Of a DNA stretch of 64,000 nt, positions 46,444-58,200 are shown in pieces. A program made the translations under genes and the position numbers. The notes below the pieces were generated by a model. That model did no database searches. It had not been told where the DNA came from and saw only the letters and a list, made by a program, of their open reading frames with translations. The first letter of the stretch is position 1. Every line of letters starts with the position of its first letter. Source of the DNA: Zelopaecilomyces penicillatus (lineage: Eukaryota > Ascomycota > Sordariomycetes > Hypocreales > Pseudodiploosporaceae); the NCBI GenBank assembly GCA_005765155.1, contig VCCP01000007.1, forward strand, positions 1,753,501 to 1,817,500, read 5' to 3'.

Positions 46444-48069
46444 ATGGCCGACACAGAGGCAGACACAACACAACGCCCAACCAAGAGAGGCGCTCCTCCA
46501 CATACCCCCAGCAATGCCTACGCAACAGCCTGGGCTTGCCACTGGACTGACCCGGCGCTGGGTCTTTTCACAAAGGAAGACCTTCAGCTGCTAGAGCACG
46601 TCAACTGCTCGTACCTGTCCTCGGGAAAGGCGCCGACGCTTCTGGCGCTGAAGCAGCACGCGCAGTCGCTTGCGAATCTCATCAAGCGGCTCAGCGTGTC
46701 GGCGACTTTTGGCATTGTGGATAGGAAGAATGCGCGGCCGCTGCCGGAGCATCAAGATGGCGAGCGTAGGCCCATCTTTAAAGAGAATGAGGCGTTTGAT
46801 TGGCTGAATGATCTGGATGAACCGTACTCGAATGAGGATGAGTATCATCATCTGCCGCTGTGGGCGATTGTGAACCATGTCGAGGCGGAGGAAGAGGTTG
46901 AAGGGCCGGTATATCACTGTCCGCTGAAGAAGGTGCCTAATCTTGGACCCCGAGCTGTTGAGAATGAGTCTTGTCAGCCTTACGGAACTCATCTTCAACT
47001 CGCCATGCACGCAAACGAGTGTCTAGAGATTCTCGACCATGAGTACGGCGCTACCGGCGGGCTCATCTCCCTCCTCCCTACCGACGAAGACGACAAAAGC
47101 CAAATGGCAGGCATCCGCAACTGCATCCTCGGTCAGTGGCTTCTCCATCACCAGCACCTCATCGCACGCATGCACGAGCTTGAGATCAACTACGCCAACG
47201 CACTAGACCTGCTTAATGGCGAGGCTATTGTCCCCATGCAGATGATGGCTCAACGCGGGCCTGATGGACTCAACCGGGCGCGAGAGCTCGCATATCCTCA
47301 AGATCGCTTCGTGTTAGCCAACGCAGGCGACGATGTGTTCGACATGCTTCACCGTATTCTGGACAGACAGGAGGCGTTGATTGAGCCGAAGCAGAATATC
47401 TGGTGGGAGAGTGGTGTCAGTGGCGAGAGAATGTGGATGCAGAAGCGTGGAGGCGACTGGTACTCGCGCGGTATGGTGCCCATCGATCTCAAGACTCGGT
47501 TCTACCGTATCAAAGACCAGGGCAGCCGATCGACCATCTTCATGCTACCAGCATTTGATCGCCACCCAGGCGTCAACTACACACGCAAGATCGAAGCCCG
47601 CCCATCCGTCGTCTCCGTCATCGCACCCTCCAAAGTCCCCCAGCAACTCTCCCAGCTAGAAAAGAGCCTTAACGAGCGCTACAAGGATCTAGTAGCGGTG
47701 GAGGCAACAAACGCGGAGCTCAGGGGGGAGAATGAGCGGCTGAAGGCTGAGCTGGAGGTGTCTGCGCTGGAGGTGAAGCATGCACAGGCGCTCTACGCGG
47801 CGTATGAGGAGTTTGGAAACGGCGATAATGATGAGAGGGAGGAGGATGAGGAGCAGTGTGTTGAAGATAGGGAGATGACGAAGAAGAAGAAGGATGAGCA
47901 TAAGTTGGTGATGAATCGGATGGCGGAGCTTCAGGTGAGAGTGGGGGAGCTGAGGGAACGGCTGAAGAGGCTGCGGAGTTATTTCCCTGAGGAGTATGAT
48001 AGAGCGCTGAAGCTTATTGGTGTGGATGAGGTGTTGCAAAAGTATGAGGGTGGTGATGCGGTTGAGTGA
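46444..48069 (+). CDS. Hypothetical protein with C-terminal coiled coil
   Basis: Intronless frame of 541 aa with consistent codon use throughout. I do not recognise a family. Residues 1-400 are globular-looking with several Trp, Cys and His residues (AWACHWTDPALGLFTKEDL near 29, HLPLWAIVNHVEAEEE near 135). They include a helical block NCILGQWLLHHQHLIARMHELEIN near 225 and a conserved-looking YRIKDQGSRSTIFMLPAF near 360. Residues about 402-460 form a strong heptad coiled coil (QLEKSLNERYKDL ... AELRGENERLKAEL). An acidic then lysine-rich linker follows, then a second coiled coil at about 488-520. There are no membrane segments or signal peptide, so a cytosolic or nuclear scaffold is plausible. 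It sits between the hydrophobin relic and another unrecognised gene. Confidence 0.75.
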   Translation: MADTEADTTQRPTKRGAPPHTPSNAYATAWACHWTDPALGLFTKEDLQLLEHVNCSYLSSGKAPTLLALKQHAQSLANLIKRLSVSATFGIVDRKNARPLPEHQDGERRPIFKENEAFDWLNDLDEPYSNEDEYHHLPLWAIVNHVEAEEEVEGPVYHCPLKKVPNLGPRAVENESCQPYGTHLQLAMHANECLEILDHEYGATGGLISLLPTDEDDKSQMAGIRNCILGQWLLHHQHLIARMHELEINYANALDLLNGEAIVPMQMMAQRGPDGLNRARELAYPQDRFVLANAGDDVFDMLHRILDRQEALIEPKQNIWWESGVSGERMWMQKRGGDWYSRGMVPIDLKTRFYRIKDQGSRSTIFMLPAFDRHPGVNYTRKIEARPSVVSVIAPSKVPQQLSQLEKSLNERYKDLVAVEATNAELRGENERLKAELEVSALEVKHAQALYAAYEEFGNGDNDEREEDEEQCVEDREMTKKKKDEHKLVMNRMAELQVRVGELRERLKRLRSYFPEEYDRALKLIGVDEVLQKYEGGDAVE

Positions 48070-50216
48070 TGTTGATTTGGTGTAGGTAACTGGGGCACGT
48101 TGGGTGTAGTTCTGCAGTTTACTTCCAATCAAGATGCACAAGATGAATTGGACACGATTGATGCCGAGATGGGATTTTTTGTTTCTAAATTGTTCGTTTA
48201 TCAAGCTCGTTGTTTAATAATGCATTAAGATAGGGGCTAGCGGTGATGTTCTCCTGATAATTTCAGCTCTGCCGAATACTGTAAATCATGGCTCTAACTG
48301 TATTTAATAAAGCAATTGGTATCATGTTGTACTTGGTTATAAATATTGCGAAATCCAGTACATCTTGTCAAAACTCAAGAGACGAATGAGTTTGGAGCTT
48401 GACAGCAAGGGGGCAGACAGATCCTTTAGTTTTGCTGCTATATGGAACTCGCCGGATGACTGGACCAATGCAACAAAGCTCCTGTCCTTTGTCCTAGTCA
48501 CTGAAATAAGATTATTGATCTCTGCAATTCTGTAGTGGTATTGTACAGCCATGAAGCTTGTGTCAATTGCAACTTTTGTTCCTCAGGGATCGAGTCTCTT
48601 CGCCTCACTCCCGATTCCTATGTTTTCTCAACCAGCTCCAAATCCAAAGTTCAAACGTCAACTTTCACGGACCACCTACCAAAGAAGCATTCATTGATCT
48701 ATTCTCACTTCAAAAATTGTGTGCCTCTTGAATTCCACCGGTTATCGCTACGGACGCACTGGAATGTTGATCAGACTGCCAAGAAACGCATCGGTCAATT
48801 TACCTTGGGCGATTGCAACGTATTGTTGCCGCAAAGGGCTCCGGATGGCCGCATATTTAATACAAGACTGTACAAACAGCAATTGGGTCTGATGCAAACA
48901 AAAAAAAAACATGTTCTTGGCATACGTCTTGACATTCTGGCCACAAACGTAAGTGTCGCCCGATCCTGCGTTAGAGAGAGCTAGGAAAGTGGATTCAAAG
49001 ATGCAGGGGAATTGAAGTGGTATTAATAACTGGATAGTATATAGGCTACGTTTTTGAATGGGATTGAGTAGAAGTGCTAAATATTGTTCATCTTGCCAAG
49101 CCTGACACTCATGTAATGCAAATGCACCAGTCATGCACCCCATGGTCCGATATGACCCCATCGAGTGCTTTGAATGAATTGATCCATTGGATGAAACATC
49201 TTGTCTCAGATTAGACAAGGATAGACCAGAGCCGCAAGCCAGATAGCGGCGTTACAAATGCCCTGAAAAAAGTACAAAAGCTATACACGTACAAGCAGGT
49301 GATCTGTGTGCTTTGGAGTGGATTGGCCATTCGCATTGTGATGCGAGGGGGCGGGTATATAGTTCTTGGCTTGAGGGTCTCGAACGATTGCCTTTGTCAA
49401 AATTACGAGAGATCATTATACTTATAGCTTACAAGGAAATGATAGGCGTGGCTTTCACCAACGGAGAGACTTGGCTTTACCATCAAGATCTCGTACTAAT
49501 CTCAGACTCATCATATACGCAGATCTCCAGAAAACTTATCAATCTCATAGATCATGCCAGATTCGCTAATTGAGACGAATGTAGTAAGCGCCATCGTTGG
49601 GATTGCTTGTCTTTGTCGACAAGGCTGGAGCGTTGCAACACACAACCAAAATGTTTGCTTCTGCATGTCATATGCGTTTGACCCAACAACATAAAGAAGA
49701 CAATGACACATGAAAGAACAGACCCGATAATTAAACCAATCAGCAATACATTTGAGCTCTAAAAAGGACGCAAGCAATTCCAAGTCAAGCCAACTAGCAC
49801 GATTAGCTCATTTTCCAAAGAGATGAATGATAGGTAGCGCATTATTCGGAAACTGCTATGAGCAACGACTAGCCATCTTGGGCAACTCAGAAGTCGTAGA
49901 GTTGCTTGCTACGCCAATTTTCATGATTCATGTCAATTATGATACAACTTAATGCTGGGTCATGTTGGTCGAAGAAGACGTTGTGCAGTAATTACGGGTA
50001 GAACCGTTCCACTTTACCATAACTGATTCCGCAAAATTGGTCCTTGCATAACAGTCTCTATGAAGCGTGCTTCTGCCTGCTGGAGCATAAGACAACCTAG
50101 AACTTATGCTGATATCAACGCCGGATCCGTTATTGTAAGTTCCAAGATGATACTCTAGCATACTGTCGACCTTTGTTACCATCGACCCTGGAAACCACGC
50201 TTCAAAGAACATCTAC
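48070..50216. other. Intergenic region
   Basis: About 2.1 kb with overlapping short frames on both strands (150 codons at most). None gives a coherent gene after testing splice sites. Cys-containing frames near 48750-49000 (minus) are listed among rejected items. Confidence 0.45.
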
Positions 50217-51167
50217 ATGGCTCAATCACCACCATTACATCTCAAGATGACGCCGCCTCCAGAGTTTACCAACCAAGACATTTTCAGACGTCGAGTAAAT
50301 CATCAAAATGAACTCTTTCTTTACCCTCCAACACCAGAGCCTGATCCCGAGGTCATGGAACAGCACCAATACAAGCTTCAAGTACCAGCACATATCCCAC
50401 ACCCACCTCAAAAGCGCAGCTTCAACAGAAGCCGGCCAAAATCCTTATCTAAGCAACAACAATCCTCTTCAAGCCCCATCTTCAATCCACGACCATACGA
50501 AGCTATATTCGCTGAAACTGCCTACCTCACTGCTGCTCTCCAGCAACAACTAGCCCAAGCAGCGGACCTGATCAGCCGGTACACACTGGCAGAGGTACAG
50601 CTGCAGACCGGGGGGGTCACTGGGAAACGGAGGCGAAGGCTGCGGAAACAGCTAAATCAGCTTAAGTTGCAGATGCTGGAGGCTGCGCAGCAGGAGAAGG
50701 CGCTTTGTGTGAGGTTGAGCGAGTTGTATATGGAGCAGCAGAGCAGAGATACGTGGAGTCGAATGCATGGACAGTACATGCCGGAAGCTGGGGATGGTTT
50801 ACCTGTGTCTTGTGGGATTCCAATTGCGAGTACTGCAGTACCGCTGAATGCAGAGTCACCGGAATTCGTCCCGTCGGAAGTGAGGTTCGAATCGAGAGAT
50901 TGTCATCAGAGAGGGGTTATTTCAGAAAAGTCGAGTTTCTCTAATACGCAACTTGAGACAGTGGAGGAAGAAGCGGAAAGGAATGAGCTCGATGATAGCC
51001 AAGTCGGGAAACTGCTGTGCAATCACGGACTCAAGTTCGAATACCAATGTCCCGTGGAGGAGTCTGGGTTTGCAAAAGTAACCGAGTACTGCAAAGAAAC
51101 GGCAGTACTGCATCGAGGCAGACGACGGAGTGTCCCTAACTTGCGATCCCTCTGGCCTGAAGAGTGA
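50217..51167 (+). CDS. Hypothetical protein with basic helical central region
   Basis: Intronless frame of 316 aa, no family recognised. The N-terminal 95 residues are Pro/Ser/Gln-rich and probably disordered. Residues about 99-131 are a Gln/Ala-rich helix (LTAALQQQLAQAADLISRY). A very basic patch GKRRRRLRKQLNQLKLQ near 136 leads into a second helix to about 175. The C-terminal 140 residues are polar with scattered Cys and end in GRRRSVPNLRSLWPEE. There is no signal peptide or membrane segment. The basic helix next to a Gln-rich helix could bind nucleic acid or form a dimer, but this is speculation. It lies tail to tail with the NECAP-like gene. Confidence 0.65.
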   Translation: MAQSPPLHLKMTPPPEFTNQDIFRRRVNHQNELFLYPPTPEPDPEVMEQHQYKLQVPAHIPHPPQKRSFNRSRPKSLSKQQQSSSSPIFNPRPYEAIFAETAYLTAALQQQLAQAADLISRYTLAEVQLQTGGVTGKRRRRLRKQLNQLKLQMLEAAQQEKALCVRLSELYMEQQSRDTWSRMHGQYMPEAGDGLPVSCGIPIASTAVPLNAESPEFVPSEVRFESRDCHQRGVISEKSSFSNTQLETVEEEAERNELDDSQVGKLLCNHGLKFEYQCPVEESGFAKVTEYCKETAVLHRGRRRSVPNLRSLWPEE

Positions 51168-51424
51168 TACTCAAAGTTGGGATTGCCATCACGGACAGCA
51201 TGCAACGCACCTCTTCGTATATATCGTCACAGCACTGCAGCCAGCACCGCATATTTACTCAACTATATAGACCGCAGAAACTCCAAGTCTCTGATAGTAA
51301 CGAAACAGTTTCTATACATTTATTTTGCGACTCTCCCCCAGCTATGAAGAAATTAAATATTATGGCTGCCTGCCTCTATTTTGCACACAGCATGGCTCAA
51401 CCCCGCCTCCCCCCCTTTTCTTTT

Positions 51425-52219
51425 CTATGCAAACTCTCCAAATTGGCCGTCGTCGAACCCCATGTCTCTGATTGACCGACGTTTCTGCTTGACGTCTTGT
51501 GCGCTTGGAGGCGGTGGGAGAGCAAAGGCGCCGCCGCCACTACCGGAGGAGGAGGAGGATGAGGAGGCGGAGGGCGGCGGAGCGAGCGCAAAGGACTGCA
51601 GGTCGGCGGAGTTTGAAGAGGAGGACTCGGCTTGCGGCCGTCGTCTGCCAAACTTTGTGCCGCCGAGATTCACGGTAATGGTCTCGCCTTCCTTCAGACT
51701 GTAGTCTTTCGTCTCCTCTTTCTTGTCTGCAGGCTTGTTCTGCTCGCTCTCCCAGCCAAGCCCCCTCCGCGCCTCCTGCAAAGCAACAGCCATGTCAAAC
51801 GCCTCGGATCTCTCCTCGAAGCCAATGCCCAGCATGGCCTTTCTGCCTTTATCGTCGCGCACAGTAACAGCGAAGAAGCGGCTGCTGTCGAGGACGGGCT
51901 CAATGACGTTGCGGTCTGTGTAAGGCGCAGCGGCGAATAGCTGGCCAGACGAAGGGTCCTCTAAGACGACGTCGACTTTGACATTGGCGGCGGCGGAGGA
52001 GGAATCTGACTCAGGGCCTTCAGAAGAGGTCTCAACGACACGGAGGCGCGAGATGAATATGTGGCGGGCTGGGTCGGCGGTCCAGGAGGCAGCGTTGTGG
52101 CCGCGCATGGAGGTTAGGGGAGGGATGTTGTAGACGTGGACGGCGTTGGCGATGAAGAGGACGCGCTGGATGGCGTCGCTGGGCAGGGCGCGCCCGGTGG
52201 CAGGGTCTTGAAGCTCCAT
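51425..52219 (-). CDS. NECAP-like adaptin-ear-binding coat-associated protein
   Basis: Intronless, 264 aa. Residues 1-160 match the NECAP PH-like fold: RVLFIANAVHVYNIPPLTS, then GHNAASWTADP, a basic strand IFISRLRVVE, VDVVLEDPSSGQLFA, the hallmark IEPVLDSSRFFAV and GIGFEERSEAFDMAVALQEA. NECAP proteins bind the AP-2 adaptor and clathrin-coat accessory proteins during endocytosis. After it comes a linker with EGETITVNLGG, then a Ser/Gly/Pro-rich tail ending in MGFDDGQFGEF, a plausible adaptor-binding peptide although not a strict WxxF. The frame stays open upstream to 52570, but the Met at 52219 begins the conserved domain and the upstream part is low-complexity leader. It is divergent from the eIF2B alpha gene with 671 bases between the starts. 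Confidence 0.88.
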   Translation of the reverse strand: MELQDPATGRALPSDAIQRVLFIANAVHVYNIPPLTSMRGHNAASWTADPARHIFISRLRVVETSSEGPESDSSSAAANVKVDVVLEDPSSGQLFAAAPYTDRNVIEPVLDSSRFFAVTVRDDKGRKAMLGIGFEERSEAFDMAVALQEARRGLGWESEQNKPADKKEETKDYSLKEGETITVNLGGTKFGRRRPQAESSSSNSADLQSFALAPPPSASSSSSSSGSGGGAFALPPPPSAQDVKQKRRSIRDMGFDDGQFGEFA

Positions 52220-52890
52220 GGATATGTGTAGATGGGTGTCTTTATGTATATGTAGACGGATTGGTAGATGTTGGTGAAGAGATGAGCTAGCAGGGACGGG
52301 ATACACCAGACGAGGAGGACACGAGGAGGACACGCGAAGGGATAGACAGAGACAGCTTTGGGGCAGATGGGCGGTGTGCGATTCGTCGCAAGTTACAGAC
52401 ACGTTCCAGGTGGCCGGACAAGCAAATACGAATAAAAGGGAGTTGGAATGGATGGTTGCAGTCTCTTGTGTGTGTGTGTGTGTGCCGGCTCTTGTGAGCT
52501 TCTCAGCCGCCGGGACTTGACTGATGCCGGTGGATGAAGGAGGGGTTCTGGCCGAGGTGGCCTTCTGCAAGGGTTCGGGTTGGAGGTTTCCAGGGCCCTG
52601 ACCCCGCCATTAGCGTCCTTTGTTAGCGGGGTGCTTCAGGTGGCCAATGCCTGAGTTGTGTACTGTATTCTAGCCCAATGATCTGCCCTCGCAGTTGATG
52701 GAGAGCAGTTCAATTGCACGTAATGACCCCACACTGGAATTTGACTCACCTTTGCCCAAAATTTGCTGCAGACACACGATTCCTTTCATACCGTTACTGC
52801 GATCTACGACCTGCTCTCTCCAAACGACCTCTCTTCTCTGTGCCATACCTACGGCTCCGAATCCGTAATCAGCAGGCACAAATAGACACC
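52220..52890. other. Divergent intergenic region of NECAP-like and eIF2B alpha genes
   Basis: It contains the two leaders and promoters and a short GT repeat near 52469-52484. No additional gene is seen. Confidence 0.6.
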
Positions 52891-54156
52891 ATGGCCTCAG
52901 AAGCCGTTGCCGGTGAGTCCTACACCTCACCTCACCTCACCTCACCTCACCACAAGCTCCAATGCGTCACTCCTCGCTGACACATGCCTCGTAGCCGATG
53001 TCGTGCAGCAGACTTCCTCCACGACGCAACTGCCTTTGCGCACGCAGCCCAACGATTCTACATTCGAGTGTGTTGCACCCTTATTCTTGCTCCTGTAGCC
53101 GTTTACGCGCCGAAGCGGAACTCTGCTGTGTGACGTGGGCGACTACTAATGCTTGTTTTGCTTTGGCTCCCTAGCATCGTCAAGACGTATCGCGACCTCC
53201 TCGTTTCAGACCCTGATCTGACAAAACCCGTCGCCGCAATCGAGTCTCTCATCGTTCTCCTAAACACTGTCCCCTCGACCACCGTTTTCGAAACTCTTGA
53301 TACCGTCAAGTTCCACTCAGACCGACTCAAAGCCTCAGTCGCGAACCCAGTACCCCTCACCGCGGGGACGGACCTCTTCCTCCAGTACCTCGTGTCCTCG
53401 CTTAAGCAGCAGGATGGGAGCTTCGACGCTGTACGACAGCATCTCCTGCGCAATGGACGGTTATTTGCTAGAAGAGCCATCGCGGCGAGAAATGGCGTGG
53501 CGGAGGCCGGCTGGAGGTTTGTGAGGGAGGGCAAGTGCGTGCTCACCCACGGAGCGTCGCGGTCTGTGACAGGGTTGTTGGAGCGGGCGACGAGGAATGG
53601 GGAGGGAAAGTTCCGGGTTGTGTATGTGCGCGACGAGTCCAGGGCCGAGGAGAGCGATGCCGTGGTCAGTGGCTTGAGGAGTCACGGTATCCCCGTGGCA
53701 GAGATCCCCGAGGCCGGAGTGGCTCACGTCATGGGCCTGTTGAGGCAGGTTCACATGGTGTTTGTCGGCGCCGAGGCCGTGACACAAAACGGCGGCATTA
53801 TCTCGCGCATTGGCACTTTCCAGATTGCACAGCTGGCCAAGAAGGCCAACATTCCATTCTACGTGGCTGCTGAGACTCACAAGTTTGTGCGCAAGTTCCC
53901 GCTGGATCAGCGAGATATTGGATTCAAGCAGGAGGTGCTTGACTTTAGTGTTGATGGTGCGAGCAAGCAGCCCGTGGATGCTGTTGACTATACTGTGAGT
54001 TTGTTTCCAGCGCTTACTGAGTATAGAAGATCACATACTAACAAATAGATCTAGCCCCCCGGATTGATATCCAACCTCGTCACAGAAAACGGCGTCCATC
54101 TGCCTGGTTATGTGTTTGAGCAGCTGCTCGACATCTACGGAAGTCTGAATGGCTGA
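52891..54156 (+). CDS. GCN3: Translation initiation factor eIF2B subunit alpha
   Basis: Four exons, 52891-52912, 52995-53067, 53175-53994 and 54055-54156, all in frame; 338 aa. eIF2B is the guanine-nucleotide exchange factor for eIF2. The alpha subunit (Gcn3 in yeast) is a regulatory subunit that senses phosphorylated eIF2 and dimerises the complex. The product shows family blocks TYRDLLVSDPDLTKPVAAIE, AGTDLFLQYLVSSLKQQDGS, VLTHGASRSVTGLL, VYVRDESR and GLLRQVHMVFVGAEAVTQNG. Further blocks are IGTFQIAQLAKKANIPFYVA, KFPLDQRDIGF and the C-terminal FEQLLDIYGSLNG. The first exon is only 22 nt and intron 1 contains six CTCAC repeats. The N-terminus of about 34 residues ahead of FDIVKTY is longer than in close relatives and depends on exon 2 being right. 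The gene converges on EGT1. Confidence 0.94.
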
Positions 54157-54787
54157 GAGGGACGGTATGGGTTATTGAAAAATTGCCGAGCCAAGTAGAG
54201 AGAGACAACGGTTTATATATGTCCGAAGCCAGCGCTGATTCCCCGGTGCGCCTAATATAGTGTCAATTTGGGCTTTGTCCAGTCAGTGCGATTCCCTAAT
54301 GGGTCTCACGATGAGGGATGGTTGCTTGGCACATACTTGATACAGCGGCAACATTGGTATATCAATGAAAAAGGGGTTATACATCCCAAAGCGAAGGTAT
54401 GAAGTTATGACAATTGGGTGTTTATAATGCGCAATAGGTTCTATAATCAACAGGAATGAGCAATTGAGCCTTGCTATTTTATACGAGAGTCTTTATTTCC
54501 CTCATCTTGACTTTTTTTTTTAGATTTCAAGGGAGTGAATGAGTTGCGATTTGCTATCTTGGGCGTATCATATAGCGAGTGACAGAAAGAAAAGGACGCT
54601 CATGAAGTATTGCTTGATCAAAAAGGACAGTGTTTCGTGATAAGGAAAAACAAAATGATAATCGTTTCCAACACGGCTGGTTATCCAATACATAGGAAAA
54701 AGGCCAATCTGTTTCCCAGCCGTATTCTCCCCCTTTACTACCCCCCTATTCACCAAATTCCCCTCTCTGCTCAACGCAACTGCGCCC
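54157..54787. other. Convergent 3' intergenic region
   Basis: It lies between the stop codons of eIF2B alpha (plus) and EGT1 (minus). AT-rich with a nine-T run near 54512; presumably carries both polyadenylation regions. Confidence 0.6.
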
Positions 54788-55224
54788 TTACTTCACATCC
54801 CGCACCAACCGAGCTCCAACCCACGCATAGGGATAATTCCTCTGATACCAATTCACAAAGCTGCTCCGCCCTGCAATACGCGGATGCGTGGCCCACGAGC
54901 CGCCCAGCACAACGTTGTGCTTGTCGTCAAAGAAGTCGGCCGTGTACGCTGGGTAGAGGGACATGGGGCGGAAGCCGGCGTGTTGGCGGAGCGGCGTGCT
55001 GGTCCATTCCCAGACACCGCCAAGTTCGGCGCGGCCGGCGAGGGAGTGGTTGCCCTGGGCGGTGATGGAGGTAGGGTGCCAGCGGGTGAAGCCGATGTTG
55101 GTGCCGGTGAGATCGGAGAAGGTGGGGGGTGAAGCGGAGGGAAGCTGAGAGGGGGATTGTGGTGGGGGGGTTTCTTCGACGCCGTCGTTGACAAGGTGTC
55201 TGTTTGGATGGGTTTAGTTGTTAG

Positions 55225-55257
<33 letters not shown>

Positions 55258-58200
55258 AAGTGTGTTCATTCAGGGGATAGAGGAGAAGAAAGGGGCGGGT
55301 GTTAATGAGAGTAGAGAAACTTACCCATTTACTGCTGGAACCATATTGGCCAGCTTACTCCGCAGAGAAAGCTCCTTCTGCCTCTCCACATACTCATATA
55401 TACTCCGCGTCTCCTCCAGCGTCGGGATCCGTCCGTCCATCCACGCCGCATAATCCGCTAGTTCGTCATACGAAGCAAAGACGGGCCAGTTGAGCGCGTA
55501 CTTGAGCGGTACAGGGCCATACACGGTGCGGACGGCTTTATCATGGAGGAATGAGTCAGGAAGGCCAGTGAAGTTGGTAGAAGAGTGGCCGTTGGAGACC
55601 GAACCGTTGGTGTTGTTTGAGTGGCCGTTTGTTGGGGGGGTAGAGGAGGCGGAGTTGGAGGTGGTGGATGAGTCGGTGTCAGAGAGAGTGGTGGTGGTGG
55701 TCCAGGATACTGGGATACGGTCGGTGTTGGATTTGAAGAGGTATTCAGCGTACTGGAAGAGATAAAGGTCAGTCTGAGGATGTTCAATTGGTTGAGTTGG
55801 TTTGAGGATATGTTTTGCATACTTCTTCGTTGGTGATGGCCCGTCCTTTGGCTTGGAACGCATGAACGGTTTCCTTCCTCGCAGGTTTCTCATTATCCCT
55901 AGATGAAACCATATCATAATCAGTCACCATTTCACCCAATCATCAAAAACCCATCTAAACACATGAACACGCAAGACTTACCAGCCAAAATGGCGCGTCG
56001 AGTCATTCTCATCCTCTGGATCATCCATCCCCACCACCATCGTCTGCTCCGGCACATCAAACCACTCATTCGACACCCTCGCCTCCTCCGCGCGCTTCGC
56101 AAGCCTTTCAAAGTCCGGCCGGCCCGGATACGGTGGTGGGAGTGTCTTATCGCTCTGAAGAAGCATGTACAGCAATGTCTCGAGATGCATAGCTTCGTGC
56201 TCGAACCCGAGCCATACCGCGCGCCGGAGGTTTCCATTATCAGCGACGGCGGCTGTGGAAGAGCCAGAGCTGGAGCTGGCTTGGTTGTCTTCCACATATA
56301 GGCTGCGCAGGCGGTCACGTACGCGGTTCTGGTAGGCGATGATGTCTGTGACGGCGGGCCACTCGTCAGGAATGTCGGAGTGGGAGTGACAATTTTGGGG
56401 GTTGTCAACGTCTGGGTCGATGCCGCGCTCGAAGATGGCGTGATAGTAGGCGGGTTCGGTGGGGGTTTGGTTGGTGGCCTTTGTGATTTGGATGTCGAGG
56501 AAGCCTGGGATGTGGCCGAGGTAGAAGATGCAGGCGTTTCGGAGCTTGATGGGCTTTTCGTTGAGTTCTTGGTTCGGCAACATCTTGGTGGTGACGATGC
56601 CCCATGCTTCCCAGAGCTGTTCCCAGTCTTGTAGGCTGGGTAGAGTATCGGCTGCGTAGATGGAAGGGATCTTGCTAAATGGGAGTTTGGCTCTCTGAAG
56701 CATATGAAGGCCTGGAAATATAAGTTATCAATACATGGAAATACCCGTGAATAGGTATGAGTTGCACATACCGTATTGGCCGTTTTGGTCCCAGCTGTCA
56801 ATCTCTCTCAGCCCTGCAGCCACAGAAAGCTTCTCGAATCCTGCGCGGGAGTACTTGAGGCTTTGCTCAATCTTGACACGCTCATGAGGCATAATCACAG
56901 AGCCAAAGACGGTAGTCTCCCGGACGGGAGCCACAAACGCCTGATGGCGGCCGCCTTCTTCGTCGTAGACATACTCGCCAATGACTTTCCAGTCTGGCAG
57001 GTGGAAGATTTCCTCGCCAAGGATTTCGTTGGCGTGGGTGAGTCCGTTCAAGATGAATCTTTTAAACAACAAGAGTTAGGTTTAGTGCAATATTAATGAG
57101 TTTGGGAAGGGGTAGGTTGAGCATACCGATGAGTGAGGCCGTGTGTGTCTGGTGAGTTTATAAGTGTTAGCTGACTTACACCGGGTGGGGGTGATTTGAG
57201 TAGTATTTCCACTACTGACCGTTGTATGCGTGGCTATGGTTCAGTCTGTATTAGCCATGTTTAAATCGTCGATCTGCATTCATCACCATTGATATCTGGC
57301 ACTTACTAGATCTTGTCCGGGTCACTGCACGAGTCTACACCAACCAACAAGAGATCCGTCGGCTGAAGAAGCTCCGCAAACCCTCCCAGAAACTCAGCAG
57401 CCTCATCTCGATGGAAATTCCCTAAATAGACAGGAGACACACACGTTCAGTATTCCAAGAAAAAAGAGATACATTATACAAGGGTCAAATGTACAGACCA
57501 ATGCTGGAGCCCATGTGCAGGATGCACTTTTGTCTGCGCACCAGAGCAGGCTGCTTGAGCCATTCCTGGCCGTCGTCGTACGTGCCCCACAAGCCGTGGC
57601 ATGAAACGTATTTGAAGCTTGGCACATGCGAAAGAGTGCGCTCGAGCTCTGGGCGGGATAGGTCGAGGGCGAAGTAGTCGATTGTTTTCTGTTGGTCTTC
57701 AAAGGCTTGCAGAAGGAGACATGCCTTGCGGAGGTTTCTAATTCCCAGCAAATAAATCAGCAATGAAGTTTTTTTTTTCATTGAAGTAGAACAAGCAAAC
57801 ACTAACCCGCTCCCAAGTTCAATCACCATGGATCCGTCGGGAATCCTGCTGGCCATTTCGGCGGCATGTCGTTCCAGAAGCGCAATTTCGTAGTTGGTTA
57901 AGTAGTACTCGTCCAGATACGTGATCTGGGCGGCCAAAAAGTCATGAGTGCGAAGAGCGCGGGCGGAAAAAAAAAACTATAAAAAAAAAACTACAGATTC
58001 AAAGAAACGTACATCCTCAAACAGCTGCAGTCCTTTCTCGTCGTAGAGCAGCAAGGTCGGGAGCGTACGCGGCCCATCTTCCGGGCAGATGGACGAGGCA
58101 ATCTCATCTTTGAGATTGATCTCAACAGCTTCGCCACGGATATCGATGATGTCGAGGTGCTTTGAGACGGGTTTGGCGGAGTGCTGTTGTTGTTCTTCTT

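Noticed and set aside
48748..49218. 156-codon minus frame with spaced cysteines, at first reminiscent of a secreted ribonuclease N-terminus
   Set aside because: Only a short GSGDTYVCG block looks similar; the catalytic His, Glu and Arg context of the RNase T1/N1 family is absent and no signal peptide precedes it.
52220..52570. N-terminal extension of the NECAP-like frame
   Set aside because: The open frame is continuous, but the sequence is low-complexity with a His/Thr run from a GT repeat, and the conserved domain begins right after the Met at 52219.
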